From Hofstenia miamia (lineage: Eukaryota > Xenacoelomorpha > Acoela): a stretch of 64,000 nt of DNA. The notes under the pieces are model-generated. The model did no database searches. It was not told the origin of the DNA and saw nothing but the letters and a program-made list of their open reading frames with translations. The stretch lies in assembly GCA_004352715.1 (NCBI GenBank), contig SCFE01000001.1, positions 3,848,738 through 3,912,737 of the forward strand, written 5' to 3'. The translations under genes were made by a program, and so were the position numbers. Below are positions 47,586 to 58,873 of the stretch, piece by piece (positions within the stretch are counted from its first letter, which is position 1; each line of letters opens with the position of its first letter).

Positions 47586-48585
47586 NNNNNNNNNNNNNNN
47601 NNNNNNNNNNNNNNNNNNNNNNNNNNNNNNNNNNNNNNNNNNNNNNNNNNNNNNNNNNNNNNNNNNNNNNNNNNNNNNNNNNNNNNNNNNNNNNNNNNNN
47701 NNNNNNNNNNNNNNNNNNNNNNNNNNNNNNNNNNNNNNNNNNNNNNNNNNNNNNNNNNNNNNNNNNNNNNNNNNNNNNNNNNNNNNNNNNNNNNNNNNNN
47801 NNNNNNNNNNNNNNNNNNNNNNNNNNNNNNNNNNNNNNNNNNNNNNNNNNNNNNNNNNNNNNNNNNNNNNNNNNNNNNNNNNNNNNNNNNNNNNNNNNNN
47901 NNNNNNNNNNNNNNNNNNNNNNNNNNNNNNNNNNNNNNNNNNNNNNNNNNNNNNNNNNNNNNNNNNNNNNNNNNNNNNNNNNNNNNNNNNNNNNNNNNNN
48001 NNNNNNNNNNNNNNNNNNNNNNNNNNNNNNNNNNNNNNNNNNNNNNNNNNNNNNNNNNNNNNNNNNNNNNNNNNNNNNNNNNNNNNNNNNNNNNNNNNNN
48101 NNNNNNNNNNNNNNNNNNNNNNNNNNNNNNNNNNNNNNNNNNNNNNNNNNNNNNNNNNNNNNNNNNNNNNNNNNNNNNNNNNNNNNNNNNNNNNNNNNNN
48201 NNNNNNNNNNNNNNNNNNNNNNNNNNNNNNNNNNNNNNNNNNNNNNNNNNNNNNNNNNNNNNNNNNNNNNNNNNNNNNNNNNNNNNNNNNNNNNNNNNNN
48301 NNNNNNNNNNNNNNNNNNNNNNNNNNNNNNNNNNNNNNNNNNNNNNNNNNNNNNNNNNNNNNNNNNNNNNNNNNNNNNNNNNNNNNNNNNNNNNNNNNNN
48401 NNNNNNNNNNNNNNNNNNNNNNNNNNNNNNNNNNNNNNNNNNNNNNNNNNNNNNNNNNNNNNNNNNNNNNNNNNNNNNNNNNNNNNNNNNNNNNNNNNNN
48501 NNNNNNNNNNNNNNNNNNNNNNNNNNNNNNNNNNNNNNNNNNNNNNNNNNNNNNNNNNNNNNNNNNNNNNNNNNNNNNNNNNNNN
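47586..48585. other. assembly gap (1000 N, nominal)
   Basis: The right edge is inside a tandem repeat, which is the likely cause of the gap. Confidence 0.95.
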
Positions 48586-48780
48586 TCTATTTTTTGTGGA
48601 TTCCCCAAAACTTCAGAAAAGAATTTTATTTCTTTTGTCTATTTTTGTGGATTCCACAAAATGCTCGAATTTGTTGTTTCACTTGTAATATATTTTTGTG
48701 GATTCCACAAAACTTCAGAAGAGAATTTTATTTCGATTGTCTATTTTTGTGGATTCCACAAAATATTTGAAATTTTTTGA
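48586..48780. repeat. 51 bp tandem repeat with palindromic core
   Basis: TATTTTTGTGGATTCC-type units start at about 48589, 48640, 48691 and 48742, each 51 bp apart. The core TTTTGTGGATTCCACAAAA is a perfect palindrome around one base in units 2 to 4. Units 1 and 3 share one flank (CTTCAGAA), units 2 and 4 another, so the true period may be 102 bp. 51 is a multiple of three, so a reading frame stays open across the array; I take that to be a by-product. Confidence 0.8.
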
Positions 48781-49300
48781 AACTAAAATATTAATAACAA
48801 AAATGGAAAATGTGATTTATTCCATTTTTATGTGACTCTATGTTAATTCTTTTCTACTTAACAACATGCAGTTACTTAAACCTCATACTCTACATCAATG
48901 ATGCTTGGCAATAGCATACCAAGCAGGGATGTTCAAGCCCTTGATACATAGATATTTCCTGTTTTTTAGAATTGACAGCATTAATAAATTTCTAAATTGG
49001 AATATATTACAGAACAGCACTTGCTAGAAAATCACCTTCTCAATATACAAGACAAACTCAAATTTTAAAATCTGATATTTGAAACTTAAATATCGTAAAC
49101 AGGGAAATTTGTTATCTTGGTTCTAAAGGACTACAATTTAAAACATCGCTAAGACTACAACAAACATATAATACAGTTTAGCATGAATTAATCAGAATGG
49201 CAACATTTTTTAAAAATTTATTTTGTTTAAAGAATTGTAGTTTGATATTTTTGGATATTTTCTTATAACTTAAATTTTGATTTCATACCAAATTTAACTA
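48781..49300. other. AT-rich intergenic DNA, no gene seen
   Basis: No supported feature. Confidence 0.6.
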
Positions 49301-49906
49301 GGTGACACGTATTCCCTTTTTTATTATTGCTATTGCAATGCCGACGGTATCACACGTTCCATAAAATCCATTGCAACCGTTATGCAGAGGGGTGACGCAC
49401 GATCCATCTTTATGAATGCCGTCCCCTGTCAAGTGTAGCAGTTGCGATCGCAATCCATTTTTAATTGCCCTTTCAATCACTTACCAATTACAATGACGCT
49501 TAATTCATTTCTATCACTAGATTTTGCATCAGCACACAAATACATATTTTTTTAATTCCATTTTAAATGTTGGTTTCAATAAATTTTTCTTATAGTATTT
49601 TATGATAGCAACCAGACACATGAATCTTGTATTTGTTGATTAGTGATATAAAATTACTTACTTTGACATTTACGGGAATTAAATGGCATAGAAGAGACAG
49701 AATCTATTCATAAATACATGTAGCAATTAAGACTAACTATTAAATAATTCTCGTAGGTTCACCTTAAACTATAAAATATATGTACTTTCAAGTTCTTATA
49801 AGATTTTTAAGTACCATTAAACTTAGAAAATTATTGGTTTGGTTTCTTGAAACACAACATTGGAACTGTTCCCTTCAAAACAGCATGAAATTATTGAAGA
49901 TTGGCC

Positions 49907-49941
<35 letters not shown>

Positions 49942-50664
49942 TCTATAATTTAAGTTGAGCGATTTTAAGATTTCAGAATAAAATGCAATGTAAAAATGTA
50001 ATACAGAATTTATTTTGGATTTTGAAAACAAAGTTACCAAACCATATAATCCAAAGAATTCTTTAAAGAACCAAATACATTTCTAATTATAGTGCCATTT
50101 TTTAATATTCTTATAAGAATTTGAAAAATCTTTAAAGTTTAATTTGAGATAGTTTCATATATAAGTAATAGCACTACTCAAATTTCAAACAATTGTTTGC
50201 ATTATGTTCATTATACATGTAATAAAATTGAAAAAAATATTTTTCGCAGCTGTTAAGTTCTGATGATATTCACCTCTAGCCCAGCAACTACGGTCCCAGT
50301 TTCATACACATTATAATTTATTGCATGACGCCATATATTATATACTTAAAGAGGGTGTTGCTGTTAACTTTGTAATAATGTTCATTTCTTTGTTTGTGAT
50401 AAGAACGGATAAGTTTCTCTTGAAAATATTATAAGATTAAAGGCTGTAAATGATTAATTTCTCAGCGTGAGAAAAATATTGTGCACGCTCACCTTCCATC
50501 GCTACGCGAATTGCTACTAATTTCAACCTTTCACACGATCTAATTTCTTTCATTGGTACCACTATTTCGCATCACTATTCAGACAAAAATGGAACGTGTG
50601 ACACCTATCTGCATTGCAATAGCAATTCATAAAAAGGGAACGTGTGACATCTGCCTTAGAAAAT
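49301..50664. mobile_element. ~1.36 kb element with ~60 bp complex terminal inverted repeats
   Basis: 49301-49368 and 50577-50664 are inverted copies sharing TTGCTATTGCAATGC. In each arm this word is flanked by two TCACACGTTCC-like words, so each arm holds the pair twice. The interior is non-coding and includes a TA microsatellite (49910-49940). Target-site duplications are not clear. It looks like a non-autonomous DNA transposon of unknown superfamily. Confidence 0.65.
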
Positions 50665-51236
50665 TTTTAATAGGGAAAAACGCAGTATTTATACCATAGG
50701 GATTAGAGCACAAAATGTCTGCGTAATTTTTTGAATTATAAATTAAATCATATTAAAAAATTAAATTAATTTAGCTACAAAAACTAATCAATAAAAAAGA
50801 CACTGCTAATATGTACAATAAGATAAATTTAAGTAAAATATTCACTATTAAGTATTCGAACCCTTGAAATAAATTCCCCGTTGGAACTCATTGGCATCTC
50901 CTCTGGCAGCAGTATTCTTTGCATGACTAAAACACAAACATTAATATAGACACGTGCCCATATAATATATGCAGCCCTAGATTAACCATCAAGCAAAATA
51001 ACCGCATGCTTATGACATCAAATGCACGACAGAAAAAATTTAAAAGCAAAAGATTCAATTAAACGAATAATTCAAGTTGGTTAAACAACTCAAACATTAA
51101 TGTTGGTTTTGAAACTGAAATATATTTTAACATAGTATTCTTTCTCAAGTATAACCTTAAACATTTCTATAAATTTTTGAGTTTTAACTATTGCCAAAAA
51201 AACTTGTAAAATTGTCATAACAATTTTATCAAAATT
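50665..51236. other. AT-rich intergenic DNA, no gene seen
   Basis: No supported feature. Confidence 0.6.
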
Positions 51237-51860
51237 TTGAAATTTTTGCTTCTTGAGACATCACTTACTAATTACATAGACGCGTTGATGATGTTGATGT
51301 CGAGGGATAGTAGCGTAAAAAAGTGCCTGGTGGTAACTTCACAAACTTCAAATGGGGTTGGACGATCTGTATGGCACCCTCATTTGAAAATCCCACCAAA
51401 CTCCAAGTTTTCTTGGGAGTTCTCCATGTGTGTACCTTGCACTATTCTAATCGCTTCAATATGTCTCTGTTGAGAATAGATTTTTCAGCTGCTTCCTCAC
51501 TTTTTCCTCAAATACTAACAGACTGTTTTATAGCTGAAACTGACCATTACTCAAATCTTGTTGTACCTCCCGAGTTTTCATGTGAGCATAAATATTGAAA
51601 GACGCCTCAAGGAATTATTTGCTCGTGCCGTGGTTTTACGAAGATGTCCTGGAATTTATTTGGCAGAAATTATCAATTCATTTTATAATTGGTGACTATA
51701 CTTGCAACTGAAGACTTTGGGTAATAATGCATTTTGTGTCAAGAGTGCGACAAAATAGCTCTACCTGCCCAGCACTAGCACACATGCCTTTCACTTCAAA
51801 GTAAAGATGATCACAAGAAAATACTGTCTAGGCAAGACATCCCAAGAAATTGGCATCGTT
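51237..51860 (+). pseudogene. possible decayed coding segment
   Basis: At 51323-51598 a frame reads GGNFTNFKWGWTICMAPSFE and ends VVPPEFSCEHKY. After the stop similar-quality sequence continues to about 51860 with several stops (CILCQECDKIALPAQH near 51731-51778). No family recognised. It could be chance in a GC-richer patch. Confidence 0.2.
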
Positions 51861-51924
51861 GACCAACGCTGTTTGGTTAAAGATGTTATATTTTCATTCT
51901 CTTTCAAACTGGTTGTTGAAATCA

Positions 51925-52080
51925 GAAAAATCAATCGAAAAATTGAACAGAGGAAAAATCACTCGAAAAATTGAACAGAGGAAAAATCAATCGAAAAATT
52001 GAACAGAGGAAAAATTAATCGAAAAATTGAACAGAGGAAAAATCAATCGAAAAATTGAACAGAGGAAAAATCAATCGAAA
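51925..52080. repeat. 28 bp minisatellite, 5.6 copies
   Basis: The unit begins GAAAAATCAATCGAAAAATT, 28 bp long, repeated from 51925, 51953, 51981, 52009, 52037 and 52065 (partial), with one or two substitutions per unit. Confidence 0.95.
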
Positions 52081-52499
52081 TTACGACTGCTTACAAACTA
52101 GATAATGAAAAGAATCTTCAATTTACCAAAAAATCTTTTGCACCCCCGCTCAAAAAATCACTAATAAAATAGTAGAGGAATTGCTAATACTAAAGATAGA
52201 TATTATGTTTTATTAAGAGGAAATATTAAACACATGTCATTGTTTTTTCTAATTAATTGCTATAAAAGATAGAACAGATGCGCGAATATTTTTACTTTTA
52301 GTATTTAAAAATATTATTATTTAAAATTATATTCGCATTAATGAAAGTCGTTCTGAATTAGATTGCCCTACGGACCACCAAAATATCACCGTGGACTCCA
52401 AATCGCTATTTTTTGTGTGGACCACTGCTCTAGATTAACAATTGAAATCAATGTAATACCTAAGTTTAAGTGAAATCGTGTCAATCGAAAAATACTCAC
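52081..52499. other. AT-rich intergenic DNA, no gene seen
   Basis: No supported feature. Confidence 0.6.
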
Positions 52500-52604
52500 T
52501 TGCTTCGATATCCAGAAGAACTAGCTCTATTCTGAAATGAACTTGAATCTGATTGTGGACGATGTTTTTTTCTTGGTCTACGATTTGCTGAAGATACACG
52601 CATC
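52500..52604 (-). CDS. possible internal exon, Ser/Arg-rich
   Basis: On the minus strand ATTCATAG at 52612-52605 is a possible 3' splice site and GTGAGT at 52499-52494 a consensus 5' splice site. The 105 nt between read, in one open frame, RVSSANRRPRKKHRPQSDSS and end SSGYRS. Another frame is also open. It lies 0.9 kb downstream of the J-like gene on the same strand and could belong to it or to another gene. Confidence 0.3.
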
Positions 52605-53519
52605 CTATGAATAGATTAAAATTAAACAATTTATAAAAAGTTACTTCGAAGAAAAAGATTTAACTGTCTTATTAAACTTAATCATCCTAACAATTCTTCA
52701 AAATGTGTATGTTCTCTGTTTTAGTAGATAGGCAACAACAGTAGACAATATATATTTATTTTAAATATTACTAAACAAAATTAAAGAAATATACTTAAAA
52801 ACCACAATTTATTTCTTTGCAAGGTTATCAACTCAGACATCCGTTTTCGAGTGATGTCGCCAGTAGGGCCAGGCGATATCAAAATTTCGAAGTCGGTTCG
52901 GTTTATATCTTTCAAAATACTGCGATATCAGTACGACTGAAAAATCAAAAGTATATTTGCTAAATATGAGAAAAAATATTATGGTGTATACAGATTACTA
53001 TATTCTAAATGATCACAAATGAACTTTTTTCTTCAGCACTGATAGTTTTCAGATATAATGTACACTGTCAATTTCTTGCAAGAAACACTGGCGCCATAGT
53101 GTCTTACGCTTTTAATAAGCAAATCCTCTTAATAACTCGTATTCGATTTTTTGTAAATTAATTTTATAAATGTATCTTGTTTATGGCACACAGAACATCC
53201 TCAGATAAAATACCGATCGATTTTTGGCCCTAGTTACCAGCAAATAAACGCGAACCTTAATATGAACGCAAAGATTTGAGAATGGGTTTCATCTTCAATG
53301 TATTGGCCGAAGCTGCAATTTTTGAAAAATATCAAATATGAAGAAAAAGCCAACAAGTGCATACTACATGCGTAGATTTGAAAAGTCATTCTTAAAAAGT
53401 ATAACATGCTCAGGTCATTGTCTACAGCGATCAATAAGTCAGGTTATACTTTTATTCAAAATCGATATAGACCACGCTATTAAAAATAGATTTTAGATCT
53501 TGTCGTATTGAATATAAAT
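52605..53519. other. intergenic or intronic DNA, no further exon seen
   Basis: No supported feature. Confidence 0.5.
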
Positions 53520-54892
53520 TTAATGTAGAAATATAGACATAAATACAAACGGTTGAAAAGGATGACTGTAAATGTTAGAAACAGCATCTGTGGAAGTTGA
53601 TTCTAGCTGAAGGTCGTACGTATTTCGAGATTTATCATCTGAGAGTACCTCAAATGCCTTTTGTAGTAACAGTTTGGTTCTGAAATACTTTGGATGATGT
53701 GAAAGGGCTTCCAGTTGAGCTAATTTTGTTTCATAGCACTCTTTAACATTAGTAAGAAGAAATTGAGATTTGTCTGTGTTGAACAGACTATAGTAATTTC
53801 CAGATTTATTCATTAATTCTCTTAAGAATAGTTCCTAGAATTATTAATTACAGTGTAAAAATATTCAAATGCAATTATTAATATATGTAATTTTTATGAC
53901 AATAAACTGATTGCAATATAGACCTATTTCAGTGCAGAAATACAAGATGCTTCCAATAGAAGATAATTCCCAATAACAAAAATAGCGTGATTACAATAAC
54001 TTCAATGTCAGAGTTAGAGTCACATCTTATAATTGCACAGTGACATTATCTAACAATCAGAATAAATTGATGTTTTTTAATATTCTCATTTTTTAAAAAC
54101 AATTGCTTGAATTAATGCACAATATTTCAACATGTTCATCATTTCGAAAAGATCACATACTACATGTACCTAGCGTTCTTTATGTTAAAAGGTTCAAACA
54201 AGATGTATCGAAGACTACCTGCTTATAAGTAAACCCTTGATTGCAACCAGGACTATAGTAATGGACTGTTTTATCAGAATTGATTTCAAGCTCTGTTGTC
54301 ATTTTAGAAAACCATTGCATGTACTCAACAAGTGTTTGCACAAACTTTAGAATATACTCCCCATCATTTAAAAGACTTCTTTTACACGTGAAAACAATAT
54401 TGGCTCCAGTGGTGGTCGTCATGCACTTTTCGAGGATGGCCGTCGAATATTTAAATTGCGTTTTCTTATCCAGTTTGAACTGTATTTTGGTACCTGGTAG
54501 CTAAATTATAAATAAACTAATTAGACAAAATAACAGAAATAATGAAATAAATCGCGAAAAATTCTCATAAAAATATAAATATTCTCAAATTTTCCACTAG
54601 CGAAATTCGCAATGTGAAAAATATTTTGACGCATTTGTTTAAAGATGAAAAATGATAAGTAAATCATAAGGGCATAAACAGCTGATTTTAAGGAATGACA
54701 TTCTATTTAGAAATAGTATTTCTCCTATGAACATATAAAGATGGTTGCGCAAATTCAACTTACAAAACGATTTACCAAACACGATGCCATAATGATCATA
54801 ATGCACTATTTTTAAGTGGCCGCACCCTACATGCCACCTTGTTGCTAAACAATCATGTTTCACATCTGAGAGACTAGTGCAAATCATGTTTG
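53520..54892 (-). CDS. three-exon host gene with J-domain-like C terminus
   Basis: Exons on the minus strand: 54892 to 54764 or 54776 (ATG at 54887, after TTTTCAG), 54493-54219 (donor CAG|GTAGTC) and 53834-53520 (after AATTCTAG, to TAA). Both possible ends of exon 1 fit the phase of exon 2. Exon 2 joins exon 3 in phase 0. The product has about 230 residues. Exon 3 has NYYSLFNTDKS, KECYETKLAQLEALSHHPKY and QKAFEVLSDDKSRNTYDLQ. This matches the helical layout and the AYEVLSD..KR..YD end of a J domain, with HHP near the HPD position but no Asp. Without HPD it would not stimulate Hsp70 normally. A longer 3' end through a GTATTT donor remains possible. Confidence 0.55.
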
Positions 54893-55378
54893 CTGAAAAT
54901 TTGTCTAAAAATTATTGCGGTTCTCCAACAAAAATAACTTTTAGATGACGTGTAACTCAATCACAACTGAAATAAAATATTCTGCAATGACTTCGATCAA
55001 TATATTTTCTGCTATTAGATGTTGAATAAAATCAATTCATAAGTCATACGAATAGTGTATTTGCTAAATAGCAGTTGTGAAAAAGGATTAATATTATTGG
55101 ATGCCACATGTCAGATTCAGGCTTTGTAACAAAGAACGTGTCCAACACGCACCCTAGTCTCAATGTAGGGAAAATTTTTCAGTTAAAATTTTTGTCAAAA
55201 TCAATCCTACAAGTATAATTTCGCTAAATATTAGAATTTCCAAACAGTTGTAATTATCAGACGATGACGGGGTGATTGCGAAATTAACGTACTTTAAGAA
55301 AAGAAAAGCCTCAAATATATCAAAGTTGTGCTAAAGCTTGAACAAACAGTGCAACACAGATATTTATTCCTTTTGTAG
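54893..55378. other. intergenic DNA upstream of the J-like gene
   Basis: It holds the presumed 5' exon or promoter of the gene below, but neither can be pinned down. Confidence 0.4.
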
Positions 55379-56789
55379 CAAAGGCTCCCAACAGCACTGC
55401 TGTTAACAGCTGTAAGCTACAGCAAACAGCAAACAGGTGCTGTTTAGAACAGCAAATAAAATTAACCCATATTGGCATATTATCTGTGTTGTTCACACAC
55501 TATCAACAGCCCAACAAAGACGCACAAGAATTCACACCAGTGGTGTAATCATTGATAATTGCAGCCCCAAGCAATCAACAAACCTCGTTGAAAGAGGGTA
55601 ATTCAATTTATCAATTATATTTTATATTTGGATACTCATGAGTATTTATTCTTTATCGTAATTCACTTCACAATTGTGTTGAGATGTGTACATTTATAAG
55701 TAATCATTTCTCACTCTTTATCGTCTTCTAAAATTTTCAAAATATTTACAAAGCACCGGATACTATAACTAGGAGCAACCACAGGTTCATAAAGCTCACA
55801 AAGTCCAATAGGTCCATTTTATGCGAAACTCCGTAACAGAAGTTATTGAATTGCAAGGTTCATTAAAAGCAATCGATACAATTGGTTTGTGCAACTACCT
55901 AGAATCAAAATCTGGAAGAAATTAGTTCTGCGAATTGAGATTTAAGTCCACTGAGCTACATGCTATTAGAAAACGAGCAGCCTTTCAAGTGTTAACGCTG
56001 AAAGAATCTTCTCAAAGCTGAATAAAATAATGGCAAACAACCAAATTTTTGCTACCAATAATATCGAGAAGCACTTTGTATCACATTTCAACTATTTATG
56101 CAAGTGATTTGTATATTATTTACTTGCATTTATGTTTTAATTAACTATTTTAAGGTACCGTTTTCAGATTCAGTTTTTCGATTTTTAGGCCATAAAAAGT
56201 TAAGTTTTTAAGTCCAAAAACAAATTTTATAGGTTCATTTTTAGTTGCCCTAATTTAACAGAAAATTTGTATAGCGATACAAACAGACGACTTGTTTTGT
56301 AGTATAAGTTATCCATTTTAAAATTCACCTTGAAGTTCTGGTTTAGTATAGTTGTTTTTAATTGTTTCTTTCACAGTACAATGTTTTTCTTTTAAATCTG
56401 TTTAAAAATAATGTTATTATTTCTTATCCAGTGGTGTACATAATGGGAGTTATGGTGGAATGTTCTCTATGTCGGTGTTTTTAAACTGACTTTAATTGGT
56501 TAAATCAAAAAATTTTCGGTAAAAACTTTTTATAATTTAAGTAGGCAAATTCATTTTTAAAGTCTATTTTTTCAATATTTTCACATGATCAAGACTGTAA
56601 AAAAATTCAGTGTACGCCCGTGCTCCTATCCATGCAACATCAGAGCGTATCTACGAATTTTTTATCTATTTAATCTAAGCACTAAGTAAGAAAATATCGA
56701 AGCTGTTAACAGCTGCTTTTAACAGCACAAGGATTGCTGTTAGCTGTTAACAGCTTTTTTAGCTGTTAATAGCAAAATGCGAAGCCCTG
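55379..56789 (+). mobile_element. hAT transposon remnant with GCTGTTAACAGC subterminal repeats
   Basis: The right end, read inward, is CAGGGCTTCGCATTTTGC; the left end is CAAAGGCTCCCAAC, a loose match of hAT type. The palindrome GCTGTTAACAGC or close variants recurs near both ends (about 55399-55412; 56702-56713; 56741-56754). Between them lies a hAT transposase C terminus. No 8 bp target duplication could be confirmed, so the ends are provisional. Confidence 0.55.
55979..56107 (+). pseudogene. hAT transposase C-terminal fragment
   Basis: The frame reads SLSSVNAERIFSKLNKIMAN and ends FNYLCK with TGA. (A/C)ER.FS.L..I is the signature of the hAT dimerisation region, in which Glu-Arg is conserved. 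Only about 42 residues are recognisable; upstream 55840-55975 is too decayed to read. Confidence 0.7.
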
Positions 56790-57539
56790 GATAAATAAAA
56801 ATCAAGATTACAAAATGTTTGAAATTTATAAGTGATATTTGTCCTACACAAGTCGATATTTTAATATGACATGGAGATGGGATGGGGGCAACCAAAACAA
56901 ATACAGTAGCGCTAAATATAGGGCTAATTTAAATCGTGAATAGTTCAAAGAATTCCATAATCCAAAATGAAACATTATCCATGCAAACAAAACACTGTGC
57001 AATTAAATGCATGCAGAGGTCCAGCGAGAAAAAACATGATGGGTCCACAAGCAAAATTGATGTCCCTGCTAGAGTAGCAACTAGGATTGTTTCAGTTTCT
57101 TCTCTAAACCTACGTCATATATAGTACAATATTGATAACCCAAATAATAATTATCCAAATATACACGACATATACATGAATATTTGATTGTTGGCTTTTA
57201 TTAAAACACTAGGCGTACTTACAAAGCAATGATAGCATTGTATAATATTTGAAATTCAAATTCTTGCACCTTTTAGATTTTTGTAAAGTAGGTTAATTTT
57301 TATTACCATTTTTTATATAAGCACACGAAGATTCAATAGCATATCTTGACATAAGGCCTTCGACATAATGAATACATTGATAACTTCATGATTTTTTGGG
57401 ATAATTAGTCTTTAATTGATAAAATTCTAATAAAATCATGACATTAAATTGTTTGACAGCAGGCAACATTTTAATACATGATCTTGACTACTTACTGAAA
57501 AGTATGCTTCTCTAACATCATTTTAATATTTCCTAACCT
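56790..57539. other. intergenic DNA, no gene seen
   Basis: A 62-residue frame at 56936-57124 has no supporting signal. Confidence 0.5.
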
Positions 57540-57544
57540 CGATT

Positions 57545-57975
57545 TGTTCAAGAGCAGATTAAGATATAAGTATAAGATCATCTGAACGGGTTTTGATGTC
57601 CTGCGCTATCATGAAGGAATCGTGAAATAATTGCTCCATTTCATTAAATTTACGAAAACTATTAGTCTAGGTTGTTTCAACGATTCCAGTTCAACTTTCA
57701 AGGCATTCAATTAAATTACAAGTAATTATTTCTAAATCTTCCTGAGTCTGAATAACTTCATCAGAGTCGTTTGCTTCCAGCTGTATTGTACTTTATCTAA
57801 TTACAGTATCAGTTACGACTGTCGGTTCTTCCCCGTTGGATGTAGGCTCAGGAGCTACATTAGTAGAGATAGAAGTTGCATTGCCTGAAAATTGTGAGGA
57901 ACGTAGAATCTGCCAATTGGCTTTATTTGTTCAGTTTTTTAGATTGTATTCTATTCTGGCTTCCACTAGGCTGAT
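57545..57975 (-). pseudogene. decayed coding segment, acidic helical protein
   Basis: One minus-strand frame stays readable for about 140 residues with four or five stops: NVAPEPTSNGEEPTVVTDTV (about 57875-57816), LEANDSDEVIQTQEDLEIIT and MEQLFHDSFMIAQDIKTRSD down to ALEQIE at about 57548. A GTTAGG donor-like site follows. Nearby MNQPSGSQNRIQSKKLNK (about 57980-57927) lies in another frame. Unassigned; a pseudogene or mispredicted multi-exon gene. Confidence 0.3.
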
Positions 57976-58431
57976 TCATTTTTGACGTGGTATTAGTAGC
58001 ATATCAAAATGAAAATTGATAACCTGAAACTGTGCTAAAATAAGAGCAATTATGTAAAATCAAACTGAATGCAACTTTAAGATTCATAAAACAGAGAATA
58101 CCAATTTGAGATTGAGTAGACAACAATTGCGACTTAATACCTAGCGTGGTCTCCTTTAAGGCATTGGATACAAATAATTTATCGGAAGTTAACACAATTC
58201 TCAAGGTTAGAAGTAGAAGTAAATTAAGACTAGAAATCAAGTCATAAATAGTATATGTCGCAAATGCAGTGGCTGAGACTCCAGAATTCATTTTAAAGAA
58301 AACACAAATCACTTAACCAATTCTTATATTGAAAAAAATGTAGAGACAGCTAGACGAATGATAAATTTAGAAAATAATTGGAAAACAATATATTACAACT
58401 GCTAAATATATATATATATATATAATTTGCA
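57976..58431. other. intergenic DNA, TA microsatellite at 58407-58423
   Basis: No gene with support. The TA run lies just before the Penelope-like fragment. Confidence 0.5.
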
Positions 58432-58872
58432 ATGGACATTATTGAAAGGAATTTTACTAATCATGATTTTCTATTTTATAAACGATATGTTGATGATATC
58501 TTTGCTGTGTTTAGTAACCAAGATGAAGCAAATAATTTTTTAAAATATTTAAACAATCAAATGACTGAAATTCAATTTACAATGGAAAATCAAATTGACA
58601 ACAAACTAATATTTCTAGATACTCAAATTTCAAATCATCATACAACTTTTTCTTAAAGTTATCACTTAAAAATTACCAACACTGGCTTATACATACCATT
58701 TACATCTTATTGTGACAAGAAGTATAAAATCAACAGCGTCAAAGCAATTTGTAAAAGAATTTATGCTATATCATCTGATTACAAAGTTCTAACATCAGCA
58801 CTTGACACATTGTACACAGTTTTTGAAAACAATGGTTATCCGCATAAATTAATTAAGAAAATTATCACTAAA
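58432..58872 (+). pseudogene. Penelope-like reverse transcriptase fragment
   Basis: It reads FYKRYVDDIFAVFSNQDEAN with the catalytic YVDD at about 58486-58497, then FLKYLNNQM, IQFTMENQIDNKLIFLDTQI, and after a single TAA at 58654-58656 continues in frame. Later words are VKAICKRIYAISSDY and FENNGYPHKLIKKI. The spacing and the (I/F)xFLD, R-x-Y and NGYP words are those of Penelope-like elements rather than LINEs. The upstream finger domain and the GIY-YIG endonuclease are missing. A single N (58873) ends it. Confidence 0.85.
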
Positions 58873-58873
58873 N

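Noticed and set aside
51925-52080. 28 bp repeats as a CRISPR array
   Set aside because: Units are directly abutting without unique spacers, in a eukaryotic context; it is a minisatellite.
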